From: Aspidapion aeneum
Taxonomy: Eukaryota; Arthropoda; Insecta; Coleoptera; Brentidae
Assembly (NCBI GenBank): GCA_963576565.1
Contig: OY755038.1
Coordinates: 180,209,452 to 180,273,451, forward strand
Reading direction: 5' to 3'
DNA length: 64,000 nucleotides
Shown here: one piece after another, positions 1 through 10,689 of the stretch
Layout of the letters: each line of letters starts with the position of its first letter
Position numbering within the stretch: position 1 is the first letter of the stretch
Program-made: the position numbers and the translations under genes
Notes under the pieces: model-generated
Told to the model about the DNA's origin: nothing
The model's database searches: none
Seen by the model: only the letters and a program-made list of their open reading frames with translations

Positions 1-1375
1 TTGAACAAAACTTAAAACACTATTTCCTGGTTCTAATAGGCAACTAAATATAATATTTACGTAACTAAAAAAAAATTACCGCAAACATGGAAAAATCACT
101 GACTCAAAATAACGGTTTTTTAAGAAAAAACTACACATTTGGAGTTAAACAGCTGGGGATTTTTATTTTGCGTTTAATTTTGGGTCCCCCGAAAACCTTT
201 GTTCTAATATAGTGCTTTCAAAAGGTGTGAAATTTTTTTCAAAATAAATTTAGTAAGTTGTAGCAAAAAAGTGATTAGGGTTGGGTATTTTTCAGTTTTT
301 TAATAAACTCTCCAAATCGTATACTGGTCGGTCACTTAGCAGCCATTTTCGTCAATTTTAATGGGAGTTTCATAAAAATTGACCAGTTTGTACATCGACT
401 TTAGAGAAGTAAAAAATAAAATAAAATTGGTTGGTACTCCACTTTCAACTTTCCAGTTTGCAACTTTTCACTTTTTAAAAAATAACTGAAAATCAAAATA
501 TCAGAGAGTCAAAATATTTTTTATTAGGGTTTTAATTAGATAATGTGATGAGTATAAATACTTGGGTATAAAAATTACAGCTGACGGAACACTAGACAAA
601 GCTATAAAAGAGAAACGTACAAGGAAGAAAAGCAATAACTTTATTAAATGAAATAATTTGGGACCAAAGTATATCAAAACATAACAAAAAGCTTATATAT
701 AACACCATTGTAAAAAGTATTATTACATACGGCTCAGAAAGAAGAAAAAATGCTTTCCGCTACGGAAATGGACTATTGGAGAAGAGCAGCAGGGAAATCA
801 AAAAGAGAAAGAGTTACCAATCAAAGAATAAGAGAAATTATGACAGTGAGTGAACGTACTCTAGTGGATGATATAAGAACAAAACAACTGGTGTGGTACG
901 GACATGTACAAAGAATGGATGATGGAAGACTACCTAAACAAATATTACAATGGACACCAACTGGCCGAAGAAAACGAGGAAGGCCGAGGAGAAGCTGGAG
1001 AGAAGGAATAGATAGTGAAATAAGAATAAGAGGCCTAGATAATGAATTATGGGCAAACAGAAACGAGTGGAGATTGGGTATCGGAAGACGTAGAACGTTG
1101 TGAAACCGATAAATATATATAATTAGATAATACCTGTCTCTATTGGCCTGTCTTACATAACTTTTAGAAATATGTTTTATTTTAAGAAAAATAATTTCAA
1201 ATTAAGAATATTGCCAAAAAAGTAGTGATTTTTTAAAACCTAAATTTTTTAACTCTGTAAAGAAATTTCTAATGAGGATTTTATCTGATGTACTTTTTTT
1301 TCTCCCTTTTGAGTCTGCCTATAATTTGCTTCTTAAAATATTAAAACATATTGCAGAAAAAATAGGTACATTTTT
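1..1375 (-). repeat. Inverted copies of a local repeat family, interrupted by a LINE
   Basis: Positions 1-216 are a diverged reverse complement of about 3690-3925. Positions 290-540 joined to 1121-1340 are a reverse complement of about 2690-3170, and the tail to about 1375 resembles the reverse complement of 4020-4136. Shared blocks are easy to recognise, for example the block around 330-360 that reappears inverted at 3085-3115. The same family lies in direct orientation at 1975-2235, 2240-3170 and 3640-4500. I see no transposase and no clean termini, and the window starts inside the left arm. The short open frames in it are not conserved coding sequence. Confidence 0.7.
545..1120 (+). pseudogene. 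5'-truncated non-LTR retrotransposon, reverse transcriptase C-terminus
   Basis: The open frame at 750-1103 (117 codons, opening with ATG) encodes the C-terminal tail usual in RTE/CR1-like LINE polyproteins, with motifs such as LVWYGHVQRMDDGRLPKQ and GRRKRGRPRRSWREG. Upstream, in other frames, a recognisable piece near 552-590 reads YLGIKITADGTLDK, so the 5' part carries frameshifts. The fragment is flanked by an 11-bp direct duplication, AATTAGATAAT, at 534-544 and 1121-1131, which fits target-primed insertion. Removing it restores the repeat match between 430-544 and 1132-1375 with the inverted partner near 2700-3000. It is a dead, 5'-truncated insertion; the clade is uncertain. Confidence 0.8.
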
Positions 1376-1974
1376 AGTTTGGGTAATTTTCATTATTTTT
1401 TACAAAATGTTAAATTATTATTTTTGTGTTATAGCGGTACCGAAGTTGGCTTGTGTTTTTTTTTAGTGCTAAGAAATACTTTTTTATGTCTAAACTTTAA
1501 AATGACTGGCTATTACAGGCAAAATTAATTAAAATGAACAGATTTGTCACTGAGGACAGGATATGACATTTATGTCTTTGCATCGAATCCAAAGAAATGC
1601 TTAAGAAAAATGAAAATTACACTTATTCGAGTAAAATAGCCTTAGCACTTATATCAACTTATTTGTCTCTAATGAAATATAATTTTATGAAGAACCTATT
1701 TCTAATGGCTCGCTTGTATTTATGAGATACTATTTTAATTTTACAAATTTTAAAATCGGTTAGCACCCATGTACTATTTAATGTATGAAGTAATTTTGTT
1801 TTTTTTACCTTTTGTATTTATTAAGAGATTAATATTTTTTATGGAAAATTATAAATATTTCTGAGCTTTGTAAATAAATAAAATAAAATAAAGTTAGCAC
1901 TTTTACTAATGTGTTAATTCCATTTCTTTCAGGCCTCTAAAGTATATTGAGAACTTAACACTATTTTAGTATAT
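1376..1974 (+). other. AT-rich spacer, possible LINE 3' tail
   Basis: No gene is recognised. The stretch at 1872-1897 is an AAATAAATAAAATAAAATAA-like tail of the kind that ends many non-LTR elements, so roughly 1470-1897 may be a 3' UTR fragment. No coding match or target duplication was found to prove this. Confidence 0.3.
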
Positions 1975-3180
1975 GGTAATTTTTGTAAGAACCAAAAATT
2001 AACCACAAACTAAAAAATCACCTGCTATTTATTTATAGTTTCGCTTTAAAAACTGTTATTTTGAACCAGAAAAAATTCCAAGTGTGTAGTAAATTTTTTA
2101 TTTTTCTATTTTTTTAAAATAATTTTGTGTATTAGTTTTTTTTTATTAGAAACCTACGCTTTTAAATTTTAGTCAAATAAAGTTTAAAATATGGTTTTGA
2201 ATTTAAGCAGTTCAAAATCTTTAAATTTGCCCGACCACTATATAAGTTGGATATTTTTTTATAAAAACTAAAAAATATCCAACTTTAGATACTTTTTTGC
2301 TATCACTTAACAAGTATATTTAAAAAAAATTACACCGTTTGAACGCTTGTCTATATAACAGTAAAAAAAAGATTTTCGTGGAACCCAATATTAAACACAA
2401 ACTAAAAAATCCCCACCGGTTTATCTCCAAACGCGTCATTTTCGCTTACACAATCGGTATTTTGAAAGAACGATTTTTTCCTGTTTGCGGCAAATATTTG
2501 AACATTTTGGATTATTATAATATATTTTTTTAAGCAGGTGAATTTGGTATGTAGTTTTTTTTTATTCGCAACAAAAATTATGGTCAAATGAAGTTTAAAA
2601 AAGTGGTACTGCATAAGTAATCCAAAATTTTTTAATTTTGCGAATAACGCAACAGCTTGATATTTATGATTAGGCTATAGATTTTTCCTGCAATATTTTT
2701 TAAAATTAGGAAGCAAAAAAGTACGTCAGACAAAACCTTAGATTAGAAATTTCTTCACAGAGTTAAAAAATATAGGTTTTAAAAAATCACTACTTTTTTT
2801 TTTAATATTTTTAATTTGAAATCATTTTTCTTAAAATAAAAAATATTTCTAAAAGTTAGGTAAGGCAAGCCGATACAGGTCTTATCTAATTAAAACCGTA
2901 ATAAAAAAAAAATTGCCTCTTTTTGATTTTCAGTTATTTTAAAAAAAGTGAACAGGTGCAAACTGGAAACTTAAGGGCACTGAAAAGCTTAGAGTGGAGT
3001 ACCAACCAAATTTTTTTTATTTTTTACTTCTCTAAAGTCGATGTACAAACGTGCTAATTTTTATGAAATTCCCATCAAAATTGACGAAAATGGCGGCTGA
3101 GTGACCGACCAGTATACGATTTAGATATTTAAAAAAAAAACTGAAAAATATCCAACTTTAATAGTTATTTAAACAATAAG

Positions 3181-3276
3181 GTTTGAAAACGACTCTTTGC
3201 ACACGATCGAGACAGTTTGGTACTACTACAAGTCGAGGGAGTGAGTAAAGAGGTTTTCAAACGACTTTTTTACAAT
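3181..3276. repeat. Inverted repeat (stem) in spacer
   Basis: GTTTGAAAACGACTCTTT near 3182 is mirrored by AAAGAGGTTTTCAAACGAC near 3258-3276, giving an arm of about 15 bp around a 60-bp loop. It may be the end of a small fold-back element. Confidence 0.5.
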
Positions 3277-3529
3277 ATTGTTTATACGACTGCTAATAAA
3301 GAAAGAAAAATCAAATTTTAATTTAACTTGTTTTTATTTCCGACATTTTTACAACAAAACTTTAAAAATTTAAACATTTTTTTACGTATCTAATCAACAA
3401 AACATACGAGCAGTGACGGTTGCTACGGAACTAAGCCAACTTATATTGATGGGTAACAACAACAAAAATCACAATGACGGGAGACCCGTATGCAGAAATG
3501 ACATAGGCGTGCGCAAAAATGACATAAGC

Positions 3530-3551
3530 GTGTGCAAAACGTTTTGCACAC
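3530..3551. repeat. Perfect 22-bp palindrome
   Basis: Two 11-bp half sites, GTGTGCAAAAC and its exact complement, meet without a spacer. Related GTGCGCAAAA words recur at 3509-3518, 3555-3564 and 3590-3599, so the palindrome sits in a small cluster of the same word. Confidence 0.7.
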
Positions 3552-4500
3552 AGCGTGCGCAAAATGCCATTTTCAGATCGTGTTCTCCGTGCGCAAAACC
3601 CCCTTTTACAAGACAGTCGTATAAAAACGCTTTTTCGCTACCACTCACCAAGTATATTTTTAAAAAAAATTCATACCGTTTAAAAGCTTGTCTATATTAG
3701 AACAAAGGTTTTCAGGGGACCCAAAATTAAACGCAAAATAAAAAATCCCCAGTCGTTTATCCCCAAATGTGTAGTTTTTTCTTAAAAAATCGTTAATTTG
3801 AGTCAGTGATTTTTCCATGTTTGCGATAAATTTTTAAATATTTCTAAGTTTTTTTTTAGGAAAGTAAATTTTATATTTAGTTGTCTATTAGAAGCAGTAA
3901 ATTGTCTTTTACGTTTTGTTCAAATAAATTTTTAAAAAATTGATTTGTATAAGCAGTGCAAAGTCTTTGAATTTTGCGAAAAACGTAACAGCTTGGTATT
4001 TGTGATTCTGCTACAGATTTTCCTTGCTATATTTTTTAATATTTTAAAAAGGGTAGTATAGCAAGACTCAAAAGGCAGAAAAAAAAGTATGTCAAATAAA
4101 ATCCGCCTGAGAAATTTCTTGACAGCTTCCAAAAATTCAAGTTTTAAAAAAATCACTACGTTGGTAAATTTGTCAAAGTTTTGATTTCGACATTATTTCT
4201 TTTTAAATCGATAAATATTTTGAAAAGTTGTAGTACCTAGGCCCATTGAGACAGGTCTTGCCTAATGAAAACCGTAGCAATAAATATTTTGACTGTTTTT
4301 AATTTTGAGATATTTTGAAAAAAGTGTAAAGGTGCAAACCGTAAAGTTCAGGGCACTGATACGCAGCTTAGAGAGACAAATCCAGGAAAAATTTTTTGGT
4401 TTTTTACTTTTCTTTGTTCGATGTATAAACGTGCCAATGCTTATCAAAATCCCTGAAAAATTGACGAAAATAGCGTTTTGCTGTCCGACCAATAAAAAAA

Positions 4501-5091
4501 ATGCGGAAAAATTGCCATTTTTTTTTTAAATTTCAAAATTAAAAAATTAGTAAAAATTCATATAAATTGCTATAGAAAGAATTTATTTAACGTTTGTTAT
4601 GTCGAGATAGAGAGGGACGGCTCACAATCGACTGAGCTTTAAATAAATGGTCATTTAGCCAAAAATGAGGTGACATTTGACAACTAGGTGGCGATAAATA
4701 GTTATAGTTTTTTAGAATTGTATTTACGCATAGAAAAATGGGTACACCATATTTTTGAAATGTAACGTTCTACCTGACATCTTGCTCCAACATTTTAATT
4801 GGTCGCGCATTTTTGACTCCGCAACATCGTCCAAAATCGTCTATTGAGCATTTATAATGAAAAAAATGATGCAGAAAGTTACATTAATGTGTAATTTATC
4901 TTAATGATCATGTCCATGTCATTCAGTTCAGCAAAGCCAAATATTCTTATCAGCCTAACCTCACCTTACATAAAGTAACTCAAAAGAACAGAAATTCAGC
5001 AGTTCGGTTTGGTTCGGTTCGGGTCAATCTTAGATAAGTGGGTTATGTCTTAAAGTAATTCAGCAGGAGTCGGCGCAGCAACAACAAACCT
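4501..5091. other. Spacer without recognised gene
   Basis: AT-rich single-copy-looking sequence. At 4998-5022 there is a short run of TTCGG/TTTGG words on the plus strand, opposite in orientation to the large array that begins 70 bp later. Nothing else is recognised. Confidence 0.5.
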
Positions 5092-5984
5092 AACCTAAAA
5101 CCAAACCGAACCTAACTTAACTTAACCAAACCGAACCGAACTAAACCAAACTGAACCGAACTAAACCAAACTGAACCGAACCAAACCGACCCGAAGCGAA
5201 CCAAACCGAACCAAACCAAACCAAACCAAACCAAACCAAACCAAACCAAACCGAACCAAACCGAACCAAACTGAACCAAACCGAACCAAACCGAACCAAA
5301 CCGAACCAAACCGAACCAAACCGAACCAAACCGAACCAAACCGAACCAAACCGAACCAAACCGAACCAAACCGAACCAAACCGAACCAAACCTAACCAAA
5401 CCGAACCGAACCGAACCAAACCGAACCAAACCGAACCAAACCGAACCAAACCGAACCAAACTGAACCAAACCGAACCAAACCGAACCAAACCGAACCAAA
5501 CCGAACCAAACCGAACCAAACCGAACCAAACCGAACTAAACCGAACCAAACCGAACCAAACCGAACCAAACCGAACCAAACCGAACCAAACCGAACCAAA
5601 CCGAACCAAACCGAACCAAACCGAACCAAACCGAACCAAACCGAACCAAACCGAACCAAACCGAACCAACCGAACCAAACCGAACCAAACCGAACCAAAC
5701 CGAACCAAACCGAACCAAACCGAACCAAACCGAACCAAACCGAACCAAACCGAACCAAACCGGACCAAACCGAACCAAACCGAACCAAACCGAACCAAAC
5801 CGAACCAAACCGAACTAAACCGAACCAAACCGAACCAAACCGAACCAAACCGAACCAAACCGAACCAAACCGAACCAAACCGAGCCAAACCGAACCAAAC
5901 CGAACCAAACCGAACCAAACCGAACCAAACCGAACCAAACCGATCCAAACCGAACCAAACCGAACCAACATGAACCAAACCGTA
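5092..5984 (-). repeat. 10-bp minisatellite, G-rich strand TTCGG TTTGG
   Basis: About 87 units of CCGAACCAAA on the plus strand, which is TTCGGTTTGG on the minus strand. The core (about 5255-5965) is almost invariant; single-base variants and one 1-bp slippage near 5669 are visible. The stretch 5205-5255 consists only of the CCAAA pentamer, so the 10-mer behaves as a dimer of two pentamers, TTCGG and TTTGG. The long minus-strand open frames with a repeating FGSVWFGLVR pattern are a by-product of a 10-bp period lacking stops; I do not call them genes. Confidence 0.95.
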
Positions 5985-5997
5985 CCGCACAAGCAAT

Positions 5998-6015
5998 CAG
6001 CAAGAATTCTTGCTG
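5998..6015. repeat. Perfect 18-bp palindrome beside the minisatellite
   Basis: CAGCAAGAATTCTTGCTG is its own reverse complement and lies 14 bp from the end of the minisatellite. AATTCAGCA words also occur on the other side of the array at about 4993 and 5059. Confidence 0.7.
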
Positions 6016-6061
6016 AATGCTTTCAAATAAATAATTTCCTGTAATCTGCGCATTTAACTCT

Positions 6062-6182
6062 CAGATGCACCGCAACAAGGCTTTGCTAATCCATTCTCCC
6101 TCTTTGTTGTTTTGTATGTGAGCAACAAGGACTCAATCGCGATTAAACCCATGATCGCGCTTAAGTGCTTACGGTGCATCTG
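6062..6182. mobile_element. Small MITE-like element with 11-bp terminal inverted repeats
   Basis: CAGATGCACCG at 6062-6072 is repeated inverted at 6172-6182, enclosing 121 bp with no coding capacity. The family and the target duplication are not clear. Confidence 0.5.
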
Positions 6183-7209
6183 ACGGTAAGTTCGGTTCGG
6201 TTCCGTAAGTAAGCAAATCGGATTGGAAAATATGATATGGCCAAATGACCTGGAAGCAGTCGGCCCAGGAAAAAAAATATCTGTCAATGTGTCAAAATAT
6301 CTGTGGGAAGGTCAACTGTACAAATTCTCAAAATTGAAAAAAGCCAATTTATAAATTTGTGTCGAAAATTTGACGACGCAGTTATAGAAGTAGATTCTTT
6401 TCAACCAAAACATGTCGAAGAAAATCCCTATGTAATGTTTTTTTAAAGTCATTTTTAAAAAAACCAAACTTTTTTTTTCAATTTTCCCTATCTAAATCGA
6501 CCAAAAATAGTCCAAAGAATCATTTTCATACAAAAAAATCGTTATATAGTGCGTTTTGACGAGCGAGGTAAAACGTAGTAGAACCATCTTGATTCCTTTT
6601 TGTATTATGATAAAATAAAATAATCCAAAAACCTATATTTTGCTTTTATAGTTTTAAACAAATTACTTTTAATCACTAGGGACAAGAAATACTACCTTAG
6701 CCCATAAAAAAAGGGATTAAACGTACACTTTTATTCCCTAGAGAGCATAAAGAAATTTATTAAATGATACAAAACCAATCATAATAGTTTTATATATTTT
6801 AGAATATATATAAAACATACAAACTATATTTTTGGTTTCTTGCGCTGTGTGGGTCCTAACACAGGGTTCTAATAAATATTGAAATCATAAAAAACTTTGT
6901 TTATTTGGACAGTCAAATTTATATACCGGGTGTGACAGACAGTTCTTTACGTAACATATTTAAACCATTTTTTTTTTTAACATAAAAAAGCTACGCTCCT
7001 GACAGTGTCAGACTTTATTTTTTTGTAAATGAGGTTATGTTTGGGGTCGCTACCCCTACCCCTACCCCTGGAGATGCCAGGCTTCCAGGATGCAGTGACC
7101 CTAGACCACAGTAAACTAATTGGTCTATCCCCTAGACTAAAAATACTGACAGTGCCATCTATCTATCTATTTCCTTCAACTTGTTATTTTTGTTAAAAAA
7201 CACAAAGCA
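6183..7209. other. Non-coding spacer
   Basis: No gene is recognised. It contains one more TTCGG run (6188-6202), a short CTACCCC direct repeat at about 7050-7070, and a short CTAT repeat near 7158-7170. Confidence 0.4.
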
Positions 7210-7570
7210 CTTTTTCCAACAAACAGTGACAGATACGGCAGTAATATGACTGTTAAAACCAGAGCCAGAGCTGAGCTCGCAATACCTATGCATAGATCAA
7301 CATTTATTGAAAATGGACCATTTTATAAAGCTATAAAAGCCTACAACAGTTTACCAACAGAGATCAAATCAATTGAGAATTAAATAAAATTTAAAAACGC
7401 TACAAAAAACTATCTTTACTAAAAATGTTTATATGTATTTATTTAGGTATTTCACTTACTAATTTAAAAATGAAATAATATATTGTTCCAACTATTTTGT
7501 AGACATTTTGACGTTGCTTTGTCAAACATTGTTTTGATTTTGACGGCAATAAATTTTTTGAGTTTGAGTT
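7210..7570 (+). pseudogene. Jockey/CR1-like LINE 3' end
   Basis: A frame at about 7235-7380 reads like the very C-terminus of a Jockey-type reverse transcriptase ORF: RARAELAIPMHRSTFIENG followed by AYNSLPTEIKSI, a usual YN-LP-IK signature. A stop interrupts the frame at 7381-7383. A short AT-rich 3' UTR follows and the element ends in a TTTGAG repeat near 7558-7570. It is heavily 5'-truncated and not functional. Confidence 0.65.
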
Positions 7571-7885
7571 TGATTTTTTTTTGCGTTTCTGGAAGTGAGC
7601 AATGTTACTTTTACATAACTTTACATTTATAAGGGGTTGAAGCAAATTAAAATTTTGGTGTTTTTAAATTTTTTCCTATAGTTTTATCATATTTCCTATC
7701 AGTCTGCCAAACCTCAGCTCTCTAGCGCCTCTGGAAGTGGCCAATGTTACTTTTGCATAAATTTACATGTATGGGGGAGGGGAGTGAATTAGAATTTTGG
7801 GGTTTTTTGATTTTTTCCAAGGGTTTGGTTCCAATTTCTATCAGTGTGCCAAATTTCAGCTTTATAGCATGTCTGGAAGTACAGT
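7571..7885. repeat. Two tandem ~150-bp units plus a partial third
   Basis: A block starting TCTGGAAGTG-GCAATGTTAC at 7579 recurs at 7730, and its first bases recur at about 7871. Both full units continue through a TTTGGGGTTTTT-like stretch to a CTATCAGT-TGCCAAA block. Divergence is about 15-20 percent by eye. Confidence 0.65.
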
Positions 7886-9263
7886 AGAAGTTTGATAATC
7901 TATACATGGAGTGGGTAGATGAGTGAGTGAGTGGCAATTTCGACGTTTTTTTAAATTTCGTAACTACTTTACCACTTTATGTAGGTCCATGAAACTTAGA
8001 GAGATTGTTAACCATATAAAGATCTACGACTGTGCAAAGCTTGAGATTCGTAGCTCATTTCGAAGTAGAGTTTTAGATAGGTCAAATATGGGCTGAAATG
8101 TGTCAAGAAAAGATGGTACGGCAGCGCGAACTTGGCGAGGCACTGCCGTGTCCCAGATTACATATTTTTAGCTAAGAAGCTTAGTTTTTAAGAAAATTTG
8201 AAGAAAAACGCAAAATCTCAAGTTTTGGGGCTCTGGGGGCTTTTTGGGAGTTTTTGAAGCTAAAATTTAACAAACCAATTTAATTTAATTTTTAGGTTAG
8301 ATTTTACACATTTTTTATTTATTTGTCTGTCATTGTGACTAGGGCGTCAACTTAGTCAAAGATTCAGAAATTCGAACACGACTTAAGAGGAGGGGGGATA
8401 AAAGAAAATTGGACCAAAAACTGGCTTGTTGCCAAGCCAGTTTTTGGCCCAATTTTTTAATTTGTTAGATCGTTAATGTGTGACCTATTGTCAGCTACAA
8501 TCCATTGTCAAACTGCGGTCCTCATATTTTGCATACTTAACTACCTTCAGCGCCTGCACTAAAAACTTCTATTAAAAATGTTTACTGTTGAGGTAACTGA
8601 ACTATTTTTGAACTATTTTTGAGCAAAAAAATAGTTTTTGTAATGACGCCCCACGGGAAGATTTTGGACAGTTCAAAATATTTAGATTAGGAAAGCTTAG
8701 GTTGTATGGTTGTTAAAATAGCTTTTTAAACTTAATTTCACGAGAATTTTACTGAGATAGTAATAGTGCCCCGTCAATGGTAAAGTTGTTTTTTTTGTCA
8801 AGTTTTTCAGTTTTAGTAAAAATTACTTATTTTTTTAATTTTCCGGAAATACGTTTTTAAGTAAATATTATTACTTTCATCAGTGTTTGTTCTAGTTTCA
8901 AGGTAGTGTCCAATGTGACCGCACACTTGCATCATGACACAAACACGTATTTTGTCAGTACATGGGACAACATAAAAAACATCTACGTGGATTTTCTTAG
9001 AGGTAAGATATGACACATACTTTATCGAAGTATTGAGAGGGTCTCCCAACCCTCCCCTACAGCTCGAGCTGCCCACGGAAAAATACTATCTTTCTTCACT
9101 CGCTTAGATACCAAAAACTGTTGTCTTCTTTATTCACGGGTACTAAACTTTGCGTTTAAGATGTTGAGGACATATGTTTAAAGAAAGTTTTTTTCTGGAC
9201 CCAAGAATTACCTCCCTGTATATTAGCATCTTATGCCATAAAACCCTGTATAAAATTGTAATA
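7886..9263. other. Non-coding spacer with a strong hairpin
   Basis: No gene is recognised. The one clear structure is the 52-bp hairpin at 8405-8456, listed separately. Open frames here are short and lack recognisable motifs. Confidence 0.4.
8405..8456. repeat. Hairpin with 24-bp arms and 4-nt loop
   Basis: Arms 8405-8428 and 8433-8456 are complementary with one mismatch (A at 8413 opposite C at 8448). The loop is TTGC. The short loop and near-perfect arms suggest a recent fold-back rather than decayed TIRs. Confidence 0.8.
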
Positions 9264-9810
9264 TACAGGGTGTTTCAAAATTAATTAACAGAATTTAAGT
9301 GTTGAATTCCTTAAGTGATTTCAAGACAATTTCTTTTTAAAACAAAGTCCGCAATCACTAAGTTTTTAAGATACAAGGTGTTAAAATTCTTTTATTATTA
9401 GTGATTTGTTTCTGGCATGTGCAGTTTTTGAGATATTTAGCTCAAATTGGACAAGTATAGTTAGCTATAAGCAATACACTATTAGACATGCCAAATAATA
9501 CTTTTTTAGAGGTCATGTTGTTTTTCCTTGCATTATTTTTTGTTACTGATAGATTTTAAAACAAAAATTAACCTCACTGTTGCAAACTTTTATGTCTCTA
9601 GCGTTTTTTTGGCGTCTCTTACCGTTTTAGAGAAAATCGCTGTTACGCCAAAGGCTACTACATACATAAAAATAAAGAATACTTCAGCATGGTAGGTACA
9701 GAGATATATCAAAATAAACAATAAAAGTTTTTTGTCGAAAACTAAGCGGCTGTGAACTGTTTGCCCTGAAATCACTTAAGGAATTTAACATTAAATTTTT
9801 CTTGTGGTAT
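9264..9810. mobile_element. MITE-like element with inverted ends, CAGGGTGTTTCAAAA family
   Basis: The left end has the common insect MITE opening TACAGGGTGTTTCAAAA. A subterminal block near 9303-9326 (GAATTCCTTAAGTGATTTCA) is mirrored at about 9762-9785. No transposase frame lies between. The right terminus has decayed, so its position is approximate. Confidence 0.5.
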
Positions 9811-10477
9811 TAACAAATACGTTATAGCAAAAATACATGTTCAACGAATCGAAAAGTGAAGCCCTCATGGCTGGCTTTGAAAACAATGGCAAATTTAAAA
9901 GTTTTAAGTGCTCATGCGTGTGTCTTGTCATGTAGACTCAAAGCTGCCCTGTGAGTGGAGGCCATCTTTGTTGATTTTTTACATTTTGCGGTGTTTTGCG
10001 TTTGTCGTGTAAAATTATGCTTTTTCTGTGAAAAATGGGAAATAATTCACGTAAAACATGTGCGATTTCTCGAAAAATGTTCGGGAGAAGTAAGGGAGTG
10101 CCATTACTCAGGTAACTACTTGTATTTTTCTTCATAATTTGTTAATAAAGCTAAGAGTGGTTTATAAATGCCATTGTTCATAAATTCACAATAAATCTGC
10201 ACAATAGTTTTTGAACTACTACAATTTTAATCCACAGTTTAATAAATTTTCACCCAATCAACTAGTTTTTAAAGAAAAAAATAATAGACATAACCCTAAA
10301 CTTTTGACAATTGTCAAATAATGGAGTGACGTATCGGAGTATGTTCCAAAATTATCAAGACTAACGGATGCGCAGTAACCGAAATGCTGTCTACCCGAAA
10401 AAGGAACATTAAGAATTAAATCGGGGTGGCATATTTATGCTCTAACGTATTTGGGTATTAATCAGGCCTTGACTTAC
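9811..10477. other. Spacer, possible 5' short exon
   Basis: A short ATG frame at 10036-10110 (MGNNSRKTCAISRKMFGRSK and a few more residues) ends at a usable donor, CAG|GTAACT, so it could be a small exon. It matches no family I know and I give it little weight. The rest shows nothing recognisable. Confidence 0.2.
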
Positions 10478-10639
10478 CAAATCTTCTGTACCCAAAAGTC
10501 CAAAAGCTCCAAGTCTATAGTTAAACGTGACAAGTATAACGTTTTGGTCAATAAGGAATCCAGGACCAAAAGTTTCGATGTCGCCACTTCTTGAAATATA
10601 CCTACCTCCATGAATAAAAGTAATAACTGCTAGTTTTGC
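10478..10639 (-). CDS. Carboxylesterase internal exon (oxyanion-hole exon)
   Basis: Read on the minus strand, this 162-bp exon has exactly 54 codons, phase 0 at both ends. It is preceded by a TTTTAG acceptor and followed by a GTAAGT donor. The protein shows the type-B carboxylesterase core: KLAVITFIHGG, where the HGG supplies oxyanion-hole backbone amides; then GPGFLIDQNVILVTFNYRLG, matching the family's FL-D--VVLVT-NYRLG strand; then FGLLGTED. It follows the exon at 21761-21904 on the same strand, in matching phase, across an 11.1 kb intron. Insect enzymes of this alpha/beta-hydrolase family hydrolyse esters of xenobiotics, juvenile hormone or pheromones; the substrate cannot be told from this part. 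The next exon, which should hold the GESAG serine, was not found in 1-10477. Confidence 0.9.
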
Positions 10640-10689
10640 CTAAAAGATTAAAACAAAACATTAGGTAATTTACAATACGTAAACAATGT

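Larger units (their letters stand above)
1975..4500 (+). repeat. Direct copies of the 1-4.5 kb repeat family
   Basis: There are three direct-orientation copies: a truncated one at 1975-2235, a longer one at about 2240-3170, and another at about 3640-4500. They share ordered blocks: a block near 2395/3740 with AAAAATCCCC, the GCGAA(T/A)AACG(C/T)AACAGCTTG(A/G)TAT block at about 2638/3975, and the GACCGACCAGTA-type block that closes each unit near 3105 and 4480. Divergence and indels are substantial. Between the second and third copies (3171-3639) lies an unrelated spacer with two inverted repeats. The repeats could be an old tandem satellite or a non-autonomous transposon that inserted repeatedly. 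Confidence 0.65.

Noticed and set aside
3400..3700. CRISPR-like spaced TGCGCAAAA repeats
   Set aside because: Spacing is irregular, units are short, and the sequence is clearly eukaryotic; they are part of a palindromic cluster.
5112..5996. Very long minus-strand open frames with a repeating FGSVWFGLVR pattern
   Set aside because: They lie entirely in a 10-bp minisatellite; a 10-bp period without stops is open in all frames on that strand. All three minus frames give the same pattern, which a real gene would not.
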